A program made the translations under genes and the position numbers. DNA of 64,000 bases from an uncultured Reyranella sp. Its GTDB lineage: Bacteria; Pseudomonadota; Alphaproteobacteria; Reyranellales; Reyranellaceae. The stretch is taken from contig NZ_CAMFKM010000002.1 of the NCBI RefSeq assembly GCF_945957355.1, forward strand, positions 124,001-188,000, given 5' to 3'. Positions within the stretch are counted from its first letter, which is position 1. Each line of letters starts with the position of its first letter. The notes beneath the pieces are model-generated. The model saw only the letters and a list, made by a program, of their open reading frames with translations, had not been told where the DNA came from and did no database searches. Of this stretch, positions 9,702 through 18,398 are shown piece after piece.

Positions 9702-9811
9702 CCTCACCCTGAGGAGCGAACGTAGTGAGCGTCTCGAAGGGTCGGCACGAGCACTGCGTCTGTTGCCCATCCTTCGAGACGCACGCTTTCAGCGTGCTCC
9801 TCAGGATGAGG
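9702..9811. repeat. Dispersed palindromic repeat, family A, paired inverted copies
   Basis: Two copies of one intergenic repeat face each other: 9702-9742 begins CCTCACCCTGAGGAGC and contains GCGTCTCGAAGG, and 9766-9811 contains ATCCTTCGAGACGC and ends GCTCCTCAGGATGAGG. Together they can form a long imperfect hairpin. Another copy lies at 42956-43004. Repeats with these cores are common between genes in several alphaproteobacterial genomes. Here it may also end transcription of the GntR gene. Confidence 0.75.
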
Positions 9812-9863
9812 TAAATGGTTCGAAGTGAGACGGAAAGACTCTAGAGGTGGCCGACAAGAAACC

Positions 9864-10130
9864 CCGTCATCTCGACCGGAGCCTCGCGTAGCGAGGCGTA
9901 GCGGAGAGATCTTCTCTCTGCGATTTGCCGGCTTTTGGTTGAACGAAGGTCTCGCCACTCCGCACCTTCGGTGCTCCGGCCGAGACGACGGACAAAATAG
10001 GACCGTCATCTCGACCGGAGCCGCGCGAAGCGAGGCGTAGCGGAGAGATCTTCTCTCTACGATTTGCCGGCTTTTGGCTGAACGAAGGTCTCTCCACTTC
10101 GCACCTTCAGTGCTTTGGTCGAGACGACGG
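9864..10130. repeat. Two tandem copies of dispersed palindromic repeat family B
   Basis: Copy one is 9864-9991 and copy two is 10003-10130, about 128 bp each and nearly identical. Each starts CCGTCATCTCGACCGGAGC and ends with CGAGACGACGG, so the ends are inverted repeats of each other, and each holds GATTTGCCGGCTTTTGG in the middle. Related copies are at 10465-10531 (partial), 39124-39253 and 51670-51715 (short). With the family A repeat at 9702-9811, these fill most of the 485-bp stretch between the GntR gene and the GIY-YIG gene. I see no coding region there. Confidence 0.8.
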
Positions 10131-10140
10131 ATGTTGCGAG

Positions 10141-10428
10141 CTAATGTATCTGGTTCGACAGATCCAACCATTCGGGATTGGCGCTCTCGATCAGTGCGGT
10201 CTTCTTTTCGCGACGCCACTTCTTGATCTGCTTCTCGCGTTCGATCGCTTGAGGCGCTGTCTCGTGCGACTCGAGATAGACAAGTTTGGTGATGTTGTAG
10301 CGAGACGTGTGTTCCGACAGTCCCTGTCGATGCTCGTTCAGCCGACGACCCATATCGGTCGTGATCCCGACATAGAGTGCGCGATGGTTCGGGCTGGCGA
10401 GAATGTAGACGACGGGTTGGCGCACCAT
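10141..10428 (-). CDS. Small GIY-YIG nuclease domain protein
   Basis: This 95-residue protein is essentially one GIY-YIG domain: PVVYILASPNHRALYVGIT gives the paired VYI and YVG motifs, Arg occurs in MGRRLNEHRQG, and REKQIKKWRREKK is the conserved basic helix with the catalytic Glu. This is the UPF0213/YhbQ type of stand-alone endonuclease fold, whose cellular role is unclear. The gene is closely bracketed by family B repeats, two to its left and a partial one to its right, which may reflect a history of mobility or a role of the nuclease in repeat spread. Confidence 0.85.
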   Translation of the reverse strand: MVRQPVVYILASPNHRALYVGITTDMGRRLNEHRQGLSEHTSRYNITKLVYLESHETAPQAIEREKQIKKWRREKKTALIESANPEWLDLSNQIH

Positions 10429-10464
10429 ACGGGTCTATCCTGCTGGGGCCTTTCGGTTCGGCAA

Positions 10465-10531
10465 GGTCTCTCCACTCCGCGGCGGAGCCTGCCCCGAGGG
10501 CTCCCGAGGGGCGCTCCGGTCGAGACGACGG
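10465..10531. repeat. Partial copy of dispersed repeat family B
   Basis: This stretch has the right half of the family B repeat: AAGGTCTCTCCACTCCGC near the left and CTCCGGTCGAGACGACGG at the right end. The left half is missing or replaced. It separates the GIY-YIG gene from the family 3 binding protein gene and contains no gene. Confidence 0.65.
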
Positions 10532-10553
10532 GCTGTTTTGCTGAGTTCTCCCC

Positions 10554-11432
10554 TCAATTCAGCGCGAACGGAAAATACTTGTCGTTGATCTTCTTGTAGG
10601 TGCCGTCGGTCATCATCTCGCCGAAGGCCTTGTTGAGCGCGTCGCGCAGCTTGGCGTCTTCCTTGCGCAGGCCGGCGGCCACGCCGACGCCGAGCGTCTG
10701 CGTGTCCTTGATGTCCTGCCCGACCAGCTCGCAGCACTTGCCTTCCGGCTTCCGGCTCCACAGCCAGAGCTGCGCCTTGTCGCCGAACACGGCGTCGACC
10801 TCGTCGTTGGCCAGCGCGGTCAGCGCTTCCTGCACCGACGCGTAGCGCTTGAGCTGGGCGGAGCGGCGGAAGCTCTTGTCGGCCCAGTCGGCATGCGTCG
10901 AATCCGTCTGGATGCCGATGCGCTTGTTGCGCAGCAGCGACGGCGGCCCGTCGTACGGCGCGCCCTTGGGGGCGATGAACGCGCCCGGGGAAAGATAGTA
11001 ACGGCGCGACAGGCCCATACGCTGGCGCCGTTCGCGTGTCACTTCCATCGACGACATGATGATGTCGAACTTCTTCTCCAGCAGGCCGGGGATCAGCTCG
11101 TCCCACTTCAGCGCGATGAACTCGCACTCCGCCTTGATGCGCTGGCAGGCCTCCTGCGCCAGCTCCATCTCGAAGCCGGCCGGCATGCCCTTGCGATCGA
11201 GATAGTTGAAGGGCGGGAAGGCGCCCTCGGTGGCGATGGTGATCTTGAAGGCGGGCGGCGTGAAGGGCGACTTGGGGCCTGGCTTGGCGGCCGGTGCCGC
11301 CGCGGCGGGCTTGGCGGCCGGCGCAGGTTTCGCCAGCGGCTTCTGCTGGGGCTGCGCGGGGGGCTGTTGCTGCTGCGCAGACGCGACACCTGTCATCGCC
11401 ACGAGCGCCAGGAGACAGAGCGCGAGTCTCAT
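10554..11432 (-). CDS. Family 3 extracellular solute-binding protein (amino-acid type)
   Basis: The 292-residue protein starts at ATG 11432, overlapping the hemW stop (ATGA). Residues 1-19 form a Sec signal peptide ending ASA. Residues 20-55 are a low-complexity linker of Gln, Pro, Ala and Lys. The rest is a PBPb/SBP_bac_3 domain: ITIATEGAFPPFNYLDRKGMP at the start, FDIIMSSMEVTRERRQ in the middle and a terminal YKKINDKYF. Such proteins deliver lysine/arginine-type amino acids to ABC importers, but no permease gene is adjacent. The unusual Pro/Ala/Lys linker and the coupling to hemW are odd features of this copy. Confidence 0.85.
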   Translation of the reverse strand: MRLALCLLALVAMTGVASAQQQQPPAQPQQKPLAKPAPAAKPAAAAPAAKPGPKSPFTPPAFKITIATEGAFPPFNYLDRKGMPAGFEMELAQEACQRIKAECEFIALKWDELIPGLLEKKFDIIMSSMEVTRERRQRMGLSRRYYLSPGAFIAPKGAPYDGPPSLLRNKRIGIQTDSTHADWADKSFRRSAQLKRYASVQEALTALANDEVDAVFGDKAQLWLWSRKPEGKCCELVGQDIKDTQTLGVGVAAGLRKEDAKLRDALNKAFGEMMTDGTYKKINDKYFPFALN

Positions 11433-12583
11433 GCGACCAGCCGCTCCAGCAGCGCGTTGAGACGCTGCCGTCCCTCCGATGTTGCGCGCAGATGCGTGAC
11501 GTCGATCTCGAGGAAGCCCGCGCGCACCAGCGGGTCGAGCCGCGTGGCGTCGATCGCCTCGACGGGGTCGACGCCGGTGACGGACGCAAAGGTGGCGCGG
11601 TCGATGCCGTCGGCCAGCCTCAGTCCCATCATCAACGCCTCCTCCACCAGGTCCTGTCCCTCGACCGTCGACGTCTCCGCCGTGCCGTGGCCCGTCCGCT
11701 CGACGGACTCCAGCCAGGCTTCCGGTCCGCTCGATCGCCGGGTCGCCCGCTTGGCGTTGCCGACGGCGAAGCGGCCGTGCGCGCCCGGTCCGATGCCGAC
11801 GTAATCCTGATACCGCCAATAGATCAAATTATGGCGGCAGGCAGCCCCCGGCCGCGCGTGGTTGGAAATCTCGTAGGCGGGCAGGCCGGCCTCGATGAGC
11901 CGCGCCTGGGTGTGCTCGAACATGGCGGCGGAGGCCTCTTCGTCCGGCAGCACGAAAGTGCCGCGCGCGTGATCGGTGAAGAAGCGCGTCCCGCGCTCGA
12001 TGGTGAGCTGGTAGAGCGACAGGTGTTCGCCGGCCAGGGCGAGTGCTCGCTCCAGCTCCTCGGTCCACGCCTCCGGCGTCTGGCCGGGCCGCGCATAGAT
12101 CAGGTCGAACGAATGGCGGGCGAAGTGACGCCGCGCCGTGGCGAGCGCGTCCAGCGCCTCGTCCGTCGAATGCTCGCGCCCCAGGAACTTGAGCGACGCC
12201 GCATCGAGCGCCTGGACGCCCAGCGACACGCGGTTGACGCCGGCCTCGGCCAGCGCGGCGAAACGGCTGGCCTCGACCGAGGTCGGGTTGGCTTCCAGCG
12301 TGATCTCGATGTCCGGCGCAGCGTCCCAGAGTTCCCTCGTGCGAGCGATCAGCGCGGCGACGGTCTCCGGCTCCATCAGCGAGGGCGTGCCGCCACCGAA
12401 GAACATCGTCTCGACGCGGCGCCCCGGCGCTTCGCGCGCAGCGTGTTCCAGCTCGCGCAACAGCGCCGCCCGCCAGCGCGCCTGTTCCACGCCCTCGCGG
12501 ACGTGGCTGTTGAAATCGCAATAGGGGCACTTCGACTTGCAGAAGGGCCAGTGGACATAGACGCCCAGGGGCGCCGGCTTCAT
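11429..12583 (-). CDS. hemW: Radical SAM heme chaperone HemW
   Basis: The protein has 384 residues, the usual length. The radical-SAM cluster motif is CKSKCPYC (Cys15, Cys19, Cys22) after VYVHWPFC, followed by MFFGGGTPSLM, ITLEANPTS and RVSLGVQALD, all typical of HemW rather than of oxygen-independent coproporphyrinogen oxidase HemN. The extra N-terminal Cys/His pattern of HemN is absent. The protein binds heme and an iron-sulfur cluster and is thought to pass heme to respiratory enzymes. ATG 12583 overlaps the rdgB stop (ATGA). The order rph-rdgB-hemW is a conserved alphaproteobacterial arrangement. Confidence 0.93.
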   Translation of the reverse strand: MKPAPLGVYVHWPFCKSKCPYCDFNSHVREGVEQARWRAALLRELEHAAREAPGRRVETMFFGGGTPSLMEPETVAALIARTRELWDAAPDIEITLEANPTSVEASRFAALAEAGVNRVSLGVQALDAASLKFLGREHSTDEALDALATARRHFARHSFDLIYARPGQTPEAWTEELERALALAGEHLSLYQLTIERGTRFFTDHARGTFVLPDEEASAAMFEHTQARLIEAGLPAYEISNHARPGAACRHNLIYWRYQDYVGIGPGAHGRFAVGNAKRATRRSSGPEAWLESVERTGHGTAETSTVEGQDLVEEALMMGLRLADGIDRATFASVTGVDPVEAIDATRLDPLVRAGFLEIDVTHLRATSEGRQRLNALLERLVA

Positions 12584-13194
12584 CCGAAGCAGGCCTCGAC
12601 CATCATCCGGAAGGCGCGGCCGCGATGGCTGATGGCGTTCTTCTCGCTATCCGACATCTCGGCCGTCGTGCGCGTCTCGCCGACCGGCTGGAAGCAGGGA
12701 TCGTAGCCATGGCCGCCCGTCCCGCGCGGCGGCCAGACGATGGCGCCGTCGAGCGTGCCGTGGAACAGCTCGACATGCTCGTCGGGCCAGGCCAGCGCCA
12801 GCACGCAATGGAAGGTCGCGACGCGTGCCGCGTCCGTCTTCGGCACGTTGCGCGCTTCAAGCTCGTCCTGGATGCGTCGCATGCCGACCATGGCGTCGCG
12901 CGCCGGCCCTTCCCAGTCGGCGGTATAGACGCCGGGCTGATGATCGAGCGCGTGCACGCTGAGGCCGGAATCGTCGGCGAGACAGGGCAGGCCGCTGGCC
13001 CGCACCGCCACCAGTGCCTTCAGGGTGGCATTGTCCTCGAAGGTCGTTCCCGTCTCGTCGGGCGATGGCAGGCCGAGATCGCCGGCCGAGACGATCTCGA
13101 CGCCGAACGGCGCCAGCATGGTGCGGATCTCGCCCGCCTTGCCGCGATTGTGGGTCGCCACAACGAGCTTCGGCAGGACGAACCGGCGGGCCAT
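12580..13194 (-). CDS. rdgB: RdgB/HAM1 non-canonical purine NTP pyrophosphatase
   Basis: The 204-residue protein starts at ATG 13194, overlapping the rph stop as TGATG. LVVATHNRGKAGEIRTML is the conserved nucleotide-binding start, TTFEDNATLKALVA and CLADDSGLSVHAL carry the metal-binding acidic residues, and GTGGHGYDPCFQPVG and SHRGRAFR close the site. The enzyme hydrolyses ITP, XTP and dITP to monophosphates, keeping deaminated purines out of nucleic acids. It is coupled to RNase PH upstream and HemW downstream. Confidence 0.93.
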   Translation of the reverse strand: MARRFVLPKLVVATHNRGKAGEIRTMLAPFGVEIVSAGDLGLPSPDETGTTFEDNATLKALVAVRASGLPCLADDSGLSVHALDHQPGVYTADWEGPARDAMVGMRRIQDELEARNVPKTDAARVATFHCVLALAWPDEHVELFHGTLDGAIVWPPRGTGGHGYDPCFQPVGETRTTAEMSDSEKNAISHRGRAFRMMVEACFG

Positions 13195-13913
13195 CAGTCG
13201 AGCCCGACGGCGGCGCGCTGCATCTTGGTCAGTTCGCCGATGCCCTTCTTGGCGAGCTGCAGCAGTTCGAGGAATTGCGCTTCGCTGAAGGGGTCCGTCT
13301 CGGCCGTGCCCTGAACCTCGACGATGCCGCCGGTGCCCGTCAGCACGAAGTTGGCGTCGGCCTCGGCCTTGGAATCCTCGGGATAGTCGAGGTCGAGCAC
13401 GGCGGTGCCCTCCCACAGGCCGCACGATACCGCGGCGACCGTGCCGGACAGCGGATTGGCCGCCAGCTTGCCGTCCTTGATCAGGCGCTGGTAGGCGAAG
13501 TGCAGGGCGACCCAGGCGCCGGTGATACTGGCCGTGCGCGTGCCGCCATCGGCCTGCAGCACGTCGCAGTCGATGTTGATCTGGCGCTCGCCCATGGCCT
13601 GCAGGTTCACGACGGCACGCAGCGAGCGGCCGATCAGGCGCTGGATCTCCTGAGTGCGACCCGACTGCTTGCCGCGCGCGGCCTCACGGTCCATGCGGGT
13701 ATGGGTCGAGCGCGGCAGCATGCCGTATTCGGCCGTGACCCAGCCCTTGCCGCTGTTGCGCATCCACGGCGGCACCTTCTCGTCGACCGAGGCGGTGCAG
13801 AGCACGTGCGTGTCGCCGAACTTGACCAGGCACGACCCCTCGGCGTGACGGGAAAAGCCGGGTTCCAGGGAAACCGGGCGAAGCTGGTCGGGGGCGCGGC
13901 CTGATGGGCGCAT
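13194..13913 (-). CDS. rph: Ribonuclease PH
   Basis: The protein has 239 residues, the full family length. Recognisable blocks are [20 protein letters not shown] at the start, [52 protein letters not shown] (phosphate-binding Arg residues) and the catalytic region [19 protein letters not shown]. It removes nucleotides from tRNA 3' ends by phosphorolysis. It is the first gene of the rph-rdgB-hemW operon and is divergent from hrcA, a common alphaproteobacterial order. Confidence 0.95.
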   Translation of the reverse strand: MRPSGRAPDQLRPVSLEPGFSRHAEGSCLVKFGDTHVLCTASVDEKVPPWMRNSGKGWVTAEYGMLPRSTHTRMDREAARGKQSGRTQEIQRLIGRSLRAVVNLQAMGERQINIDCDVLQADGGTRTASITGAWVALHFAYQRLIKDGKLAANPLSGTVAAVSCGLWEGTAVLDLDYPEDSKAEADANFVLTGTGGIVEVQGTAETDPFSEAQFLELLQLAKKGIGELTKMQRAAVGLD

Positions 13914-14000
13914 TCATTTCTCCTGAGGGGCGGGCGGCCGGTGTGTACCGCCCGGAAGGAGGCGAATCCAGCCGCCATCCCGCATTCCAGCCGGCGTTCA

Positions 14001-14029
14001 TTGACCCTGCCCTCCGCACTACCTACATT
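14001..14029 (+). promoter_or_regulatory. Sigma-70-like promoter immediately upstream of hrcA
   Basis: TTGACC at 14001-14006 and TACATT at 14024-14029 are separated by exactly 17 bp, a near-ideal housekeeping promoter. A start about seven bases downstream of the -10 falls at or next to the hrcA ATG at 14036, which suggests a leaderless or very short-leader transcript. No CIRCE inverted repeat is seen here. Confidence 0.6.
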
Positions 14030-14035
14030 TTTCCC

Positions 14036-15139
14036 ATGGCGATTCACCGCATCGGCATGCCCGGGGGTGCCCATGCCGACACCCCGACCGGACAACGCGC
14101 CGCCTCCGTCGCGGAACTGAACGAGCGTGCCCGCGAGGTGCTGCGCCACGTGGTGGAAGGCTATGTCGAGACCGGCGAGCCGGTGGGCTCGCGCGCGCTC
14201 ACGCGGAAGCTCACCGAGACCCTGTCGCCGGCCACCATCCGCAACATCATGGCCGACCTGCAGGATGCCGGGCTGCTCTACGCGCCGCACACCTCGGCCG
14301 GCCGGCTGCCGACCGATGCCGGGCTGAAACTGTTCGTGAACGGCCTGCTCGAGGTCGGCAACGTCTCCGAGGAGGAGCGCGAATCGATCGAGGCGCGCTG
14401 CGCCACCTCGGGCCGCAGCGTCACCGAGGCGCTGGAGCAGGCGACGACGCTCCTGTCGGGCCTGTCGCGCTGCGCCGGCCTGGTGATGGCGCCCAAGACC
14501 GAGCAGCCGCTGAAGCACATCGAGTTCGTCAATCTCGGTCCCGGCCGCGCGCTGGTCGTCACGGTGACGCAATCGGGCCATGTCGAGAACCGGGTGATCG
14601 ACACGCCGATCGGCATGCCGCCCTCGGCGCTGACCGAGGCCAGCAACTATCTCAACGCGCGGCTGAGCGGACGCACCTTCGACGAGGCGCGGCGGCTGAT
14701 CCTCGAGGACATCAAGCTGAAGCGCGCCGAGCTGAACGACCTCACCGCGCGCGTGATCGAGTCCGGACTGGCCACATGGTCGGGCGAGCCCGGCGGCGGT
14801 GCGCTGATCGTGCGTGGCCAGGCGCGCCTGCTCGAGGACATCACGGCGATCGAGGACCTGGAGAGGGTGCGCATCCTGTTCGACGCGCTGGAGCGCGGCG
14901 AGAGCTTCGTGCGCCTGCTCGAACTCGCCAACACGGCTTCGGGTGTCCAGATCTTCATCGGCGCCGACAATCCGCTGTTCGCCAACACCGGCTGCTCGAT
15001 GGTGGTCGCGCCGTTCCGCGATTCGCAGGAGCGTATCCTCGGCGCCATCGGCGTGATCGGCCCGACGCGGCTGAACTACGCGCGCATCATCCCGCTGGTC
15101 GACTACACCGCGCGCGCCATCGGGAGGGTGGTCGGGTAA
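14036..15139 (+). CDS. hrcA: Heat-inducible transcription repressor HrcA
   Basis: The 367-residue protein is read from ATG 14036; ATG 14057 is an alternative. The N-terminal winged helix is clear: LNERAREVLRHVVEGYVETG, SRALTRKLTETLSPATIRN and LLYAPHTSAGRLPTDAG. The GAF-like middle and C-terminal parts match HrcA (LSRCAGLVMAPKTEQPLKHI, GVIGPTRLNYARIIPLVDYT). HrcA represses groESL and dnaK operons through CIRCE elements with help from GroEL. There is no grpE or dnaJ next to it in the window, so it is uncoupled from the usual chaperone cluster, as in other alphaproteobacteria where it neighbours rph. Confidence 0.95.
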   Translation: MAIHRIGMPGGAHADTPTGQRAASVAELNERAREVLRHVVEGYVETGEPVGSRALTRKLTETLSPATIRNIMADLQDAGLLYAPHTSAGRLPTDAGLKLFVNGLLEVGNVSEEERESIEARCATSGRSVTEALEQATTLLSGLSRCAGLVMAPKTEQPLKHIEFVNLGPGRALVVTVTQSGHVENRVIDTPIGMPPSALTEASNYLNARLSGRTFDEARRLILEDIKLKRAELNDLTARVIESGLATWSGEPGGGALIVRGQARLLEDITAIEDLERVRILFDALERGESFVRLLELANTASGVQIFIGADNPLFANTGCSMVVAPFRDSQERILGAIGVIGPTRLNYARIIPLVDYTARAIGRVVG

Positions 15140-15151
15140 GGCATCAGCGCT

Positions 15152-15763
15152 TCACCAGTCCTTTTCGTCGAAATCCTCGAACTGCTTCATGCGCTCGTCT
15201 TCCTCCGGGCGCGGCTGCGCCTCTTCGTCGGCGGCATGTGAGAGGACACGAAGGCGGGTGTCGCGATTCAGCAACGGCAGCAGTTCCAGGAGATCATCGC
15301 GCGAGAAGGCGACGCAGCCCTGCGTGCCGGCATAGTCGTCGCGCGCGATGTGGAGGAAGATGGCGCTGCCCCATTCGCCCTCCGGCGGATCGTCGTTGTA
15401 GCCGACCACGACCACGACGTCGTAGAGCCCGTCCTCGCGCCACATCTTCTCGTGGCTCCACTCGTTCGGGATGCGGACCAGCCGGTTGTAGGTCGGCGAG
15501 CGCGGGTCGTCGCACCAGCCGTCATGCTCGTTGATCGGCCGCGCCGGCAGGCCGGTTTTCGGCAGGACCACCCGGTCGTTGCGGAAATAGATGCGGCGCA
15601 AGGGGAATTCGCCGACCGGCGTGGCCGAATCGCCCTCGACCTTGTCTTCACGGATCCCGCCTGCACCCACCGTGCAGCGCCAGCGCCGCTCCCCCAGGCT
15701 GGCCCAGCCCAGCGAGGTTTCGGCCGAATCGGCCTGTACGATCAGGACATTCTCGTCGGTCAT
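15152..15763 (-). CDS. L,D-transpeptidase catalytic-domain (YkuD-like) protein
   Basis: The 203-residue protein contains a short YkuD-type domain: a [18 protein letters not shown] substrate-binding block and the catalytic stretch [19 protein letters not shown], where His and Cys occupy the expected HxnTxGC positions. No signal peptide or membrane anchor is present, as in the DUF-type L,D-transpeptidase relatives of many proteobacteria whose activity is not established. The C-terminus is acidic and charged. It converges with hrcA and is divergent from the fumarylacetoacetase-type gene. Confidence 0.8.
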   Translation of the reverse strand: MTDENVLIVQADSAETSLGWASLGERRWRCTVGAGGIREDKVEGDSATPVGEFPLRRIYFRNDRVVLPKTGLPARPINEHDGWCDDPRSPTYNRLVRIPNEWSHEKMWREDGLYDVVVVVGYNDDPPEGEWGSAIFLHIARDDYAGTQGCVAFSRDDLLELLPLLNRDTRLRVLSHAADEEAQPRPEEDERMKQFEDFDEKDW

Positions 15764-15815
15764 TGCCCGGTACTCCAGTGCCCTTCATAAAGGCACGCTC
15801 TTGAGGGAGAAAGCG

Positions 15816-16517
15816 ATGGCTTATGTCGTAACCCCGCCGGCCACCGTCGGCGTGCCGGTCCACGGAACCGGCGACCTGTTCCCGGTCCGCCGCATTTTCT
15901 GCGTCGGCCGCAACTATGCGGCCCATGCCCGCGAGATGGGACACGATCCCGACCGCGAGCCGCCGTTCTTCTTCACCAAGCCGGCCGACGCGATCGTGGT
16001 CTGCGCCGACCCGAAGAACCCCACCAAGGTCGCCTATCCGCCGGCCACCAAGAACCTGCACCATGAGATGGAGCTGGTGGTGGCGATGAAGTCGGGGGGC
16101 GCGAACATCCCGGTCGAGAAGGCGCTGGAGCACGTGTACGGCTACGGCGTCGGCCTCGACATGACCCGCCGCGACCTGCAGAACCAGGCCAAGGACATGG
16201 GCCGCCCCTGGGACATGGGCAAGGGCTTCGACCAGTCCGCGCCGATCGGCGAGATCTATCCGGCCGCGAAGATCGGCCATCCATCGAAGGGCACCATCCA
16301 GCTCGACGTCAACGGCAAGACCCGCCAGAAGTCGGATCTCAACGCGCTCATCTGGAGCGTGCCCGAGACGATTTCCTACCTGTCGGGCCTCGTCACCCTG
16401 GCCGCCGGCGACCTGATCTATACCGGCACGCCCGACGGCGTCGCCGCGGTGGTGAAGGGCGACACGCTGTCGGGCTTCGTCGACGGCTGCGGCACGGTGA
16501 CGTGCGTTCTGGTGTGA
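15816..16517 (+). CDS. Fumarylacetoacetate hydrolase (FAH) family protein
   Basis: The 233-residue protein starts at ATG 15816 with GAGGGAGA upstream. The FAH fold is evident: [30 protein letters not shown], the metal site [10 protein letters not shown] (Glu pair), [13 protein letters not shown] and the C-terminal [15 protein letters not shown]. Close relatives are acylpyruvases and fumarylpyruvate hydrolases that cleave C-C bonds in aromatic degradation, or oxaloacetate decarboxylases. An extended frame from 15591 overlaps the divergent transpeptidase gene and is not used. The precise substrate is unknown. Confidence 0.88.
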   Translation: MAYVVTPPATVGVPVHGTGDLFPVRRIFCVGRNYAAHAREMGHDPDREPPFFFTKPADAIVVCADPKNPTKVAYPPATKNLHHEMELVVAMKSGGANIPVEKALEHVYGYGVGLDMTRRDLQNQAKDMGRPWDMGKGFDQSAPIGEIYPAAKIGHPSKGTIQLDVNGKTRQKSDLNALIWSVPETISYLSGLVTLAAGDLIYTGTPDGVAAVVKGDTLSGFVDGCGTVTCVLV

Positions 16518-16545
16518 TGCTGGGGGCGCAACAGCTCTAGCTTCG

Positions 16546-17487
16546 CTAAAGCTGTTGGGCCCGGAACGTATCGCACTGACGAGGGTCACCCGTATCGAGA
16601 CCCCTGCGGAACCAGCGTGAGCGTTGCGCACTGGTGCCGTGGGTGAAGCTGTCGGGCACGACGCGTCCCTGGCTCTGCCGCTGCAGCGCGTCGTCGCCGA
16701 TCGCGGTGGCGGCGGCCAGCGCCTGGTCGACGTCCTTGTCGTCGATCATACGGCCGCCGCGCTGCCTGTCGGCGCGGTTGGCCCACACGCCGGCGAAGCA
16801 GTCGGCCTGGAGTTCGACGCGCACCGACAGCGCGTTGGCGTCGCGCTTGCTCATGCTCTGCTGCATCTGCTGGACCTTGGCCGAGATACCGAGCTGGTTC
16901 TGCACGTGGTGGCCGATCTCGTGGGCGATTACATAGGCCTGCGGGAACTGACCGGGCGCGCGGAAGCGGCGCGCCAGCTCGTCGAAGAAACCGAGGTCGA
17001 GATAGACCCTCTGGTCGGCCGGGCAATAGAACGGCCCCATCGCCGCCTGGCCGACGCCGCACTGGGTGCGCGTGGCGTCGCGGAACAGCACCAGCTTGGG
17101 ATCGCGATACTGGCGGCCCATGCCCTGGAAGATCTCGTGCCAAACATCCTCGGTGCTCTTCAGCACGCGCGACACGAACTGGGTCTCGGCATCGCCGGCC
17201 GGCGCCGGCGTGCCCGGCGTGCGGCTGGCCGACGAGGAGGGAGGCGCCGGCGCGTAGCTCGAGGTGCCGCCGCCCGCGATGTCGCTCAGGATGGCGCCGG
17301 GATCGGCGCCCATGATCATGGCGATGACGACGAAGGCCACCAGGCCGATGCCGCCCTTGAACAGGCCGCCCCCGCCGCCGCCCATCGGAATGGGAAAGCC
17401 GCCGCCGCCGAATCCCCCGCCGCCGAACCCACCGCCTTCGCCGCGGCGATCCTCGATGTTGCTGCTCTCGTCGCCATCCATCTGCAT
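16546..17487 (-). CDS. ypfJ: YpfJ-type neutral zinc metallopeptidase, membrane-anchored
   Basis: The protein has 313 residues. A Gly-rich cytoplasmic start (GGGFGGGGFGGGGF) precedes one membrane span near residues 45-62, then a Ser/Pro/Ala linker. The catalytic domain has AYVIAHEIGHHVQNQLG (HExxH zinc motif) and LQADCFAGVWAN with the third ligand region. This is the YpfJ/KPN_02809 family, present in most proteobacteria with no settled function. The start at ATG 17487 has AGGAG eight bases upstream; ATG 17481 is also possible. It is divergent from xth. Confidence 0.9.
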   Translation of the reverse strand: MQMDGDESSNIEDRRGEGGGFGGGGFGGGGFPIPMGGGGGGLFKGGIGLVAFVVIAMIMGADPGAILSDIAGGGTSSYAPAPPSSSASRTPGTPAPAGDAETQFVSRVLKSTEDVWHEIFQGMGRQYRDPKLVLFRDATRTQCGVGQAAMGPFYCPADQRVYLDLGFFDELARRFRAPGQFPQAYVIAHEIGHHVQNQLGISAKVQQMQQSMSKRDANALSVRVELQADCFAGVWANRADRQRGGRMIDDKDVDQALAAATAIGDDALQRQSQGRVVPDSFTHGTSAQRSRWFRRGLDTGDPRQCDTFRAQQL

Positions 17488-17553
17488 GGCCAGGTCTCCT
17501 TGGCCGGGAAGTTCCCGGCGAGATCGTGTCCGGATCGTCTATAGTGCCCGGCG

Positions 17554-18375
17554 ATGAGCCTCACCATTGCGACCTGGAACATAAATTCGGTCCGGCTGCG
17601 GATCGCAAACGTCGAACGGTACCTGAAGTTGCGCCAGCCCGATGTGCTGTGCCTCCAGGAGACCAAGTGCCCGGACGAGTTCTTCCCGCACGAGGCGTTC
17701 GAGAAGATGGGCTACACCCACCGGTTCGTGCAGGGGATGAAGGCCTATAACGGCGTGGCGATCCTCTCGAAGGTGCCGTTCGCCGCTGGCACCATCCATC
17801 ACCGCTGCGGCAAGGAGGATTGCCGTCACGTCGAGGTCGCGCTCGACGTCGGTGGCGATCCGATCCTGCTCGACAATCTGTACATCCCGGCCGGCGGCGA
17901 CATTCCCGATCCCGACCTCAACGTGAAGTTCGCGCACAAGCTCGATTTCTATCGCGAGATGGCGGACTGGTACGCCGCGCGCAAGCCCGGGCCGCGCGCC
18001 CGCAAGGGGCTGCGCCGCATCACCGTGGGCGATCTCAATGTGGCGCCGCTGGAGCACGACGTGTGGAGCCACAAGCAACTCCTCAAGATCGTCTCGCACA
18101 CGCCGGTCGAAGTGGAACTGTTCGGCAAGCTGCAGGCCTCGCTCGACTGGATCGACGTGCCGCGCAAGTTCGTCCCGGAGACCGAGAAGCTCTATTCGTG
18201 GTGGAGCTACCGCAACAACGACTGGCGCACGTCGAATCGCGGCCGCCGGCTCGACCATATCCTGGCGAGCCCTGCCCTTGCCGGCGCGATCCGCAGTCAT
18301 CACATCGACGTGGACTTGCGCGATTGGGAGAAGGCATCGGACCATGTGCCGGTGTCGGCAACATTCGAAGTCTAG
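17554..18375 (+). CDS. xthA: Exodeoxyribonuclease III
   Basis: The protein has 273 residues, full length for ExoIII. Motifs in order are IATWNINSVRLRIANVERYL (catalytic Asn), LCLQETKCPDEFFP (metal Glu), a middle VGDLNVAPLEHDVW (Asp-x-Asn) and the C-terminal RRLDHILAS and KASDHVPVSATFE (Asp-His). It is an AP endonuclease and 3'-5' exonuclease of base-excision repair. CGKEDCRHVEV in the middle is typical of alphaproteobacterial members. The small stress-membrane gene follows 23 bp downstream. Confidence 0.94.
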   Translation: MSLTIATWNINSVRLRIANVERYLKLRQPDVLCLQETKCPDEFFPHEAFEKMGYTHRFVQGMKAYNGVAILSKVPFAAGTIHHRCGKEDCRHVEVALDVGGDPILLDNLYIPAGGDIPDPDLNVKFAHKLDFYREMADWYAARKPGPRARKGLRRITVGDLNVAPLEHDVWSHKQLLKIVSHTPVEVELFGKLQASLDWIDVPRKFVPETEKLYSWWSYRNNDWRTSNRGRRLDHILASPALAGAIRSHHIDVDLRDWEKASDHVPVSATFEV

Positions 18376-18398
18376 TGTGAAATTCGGGGGAGCCCGCC

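Noticed and set aside
13914..14035. CIRCE element at hrcA
   Set aside because: The TTAGCACTC-N9-GAGTGCTAA dyad is not present in the intergenic region; only a standard promoter is visible.
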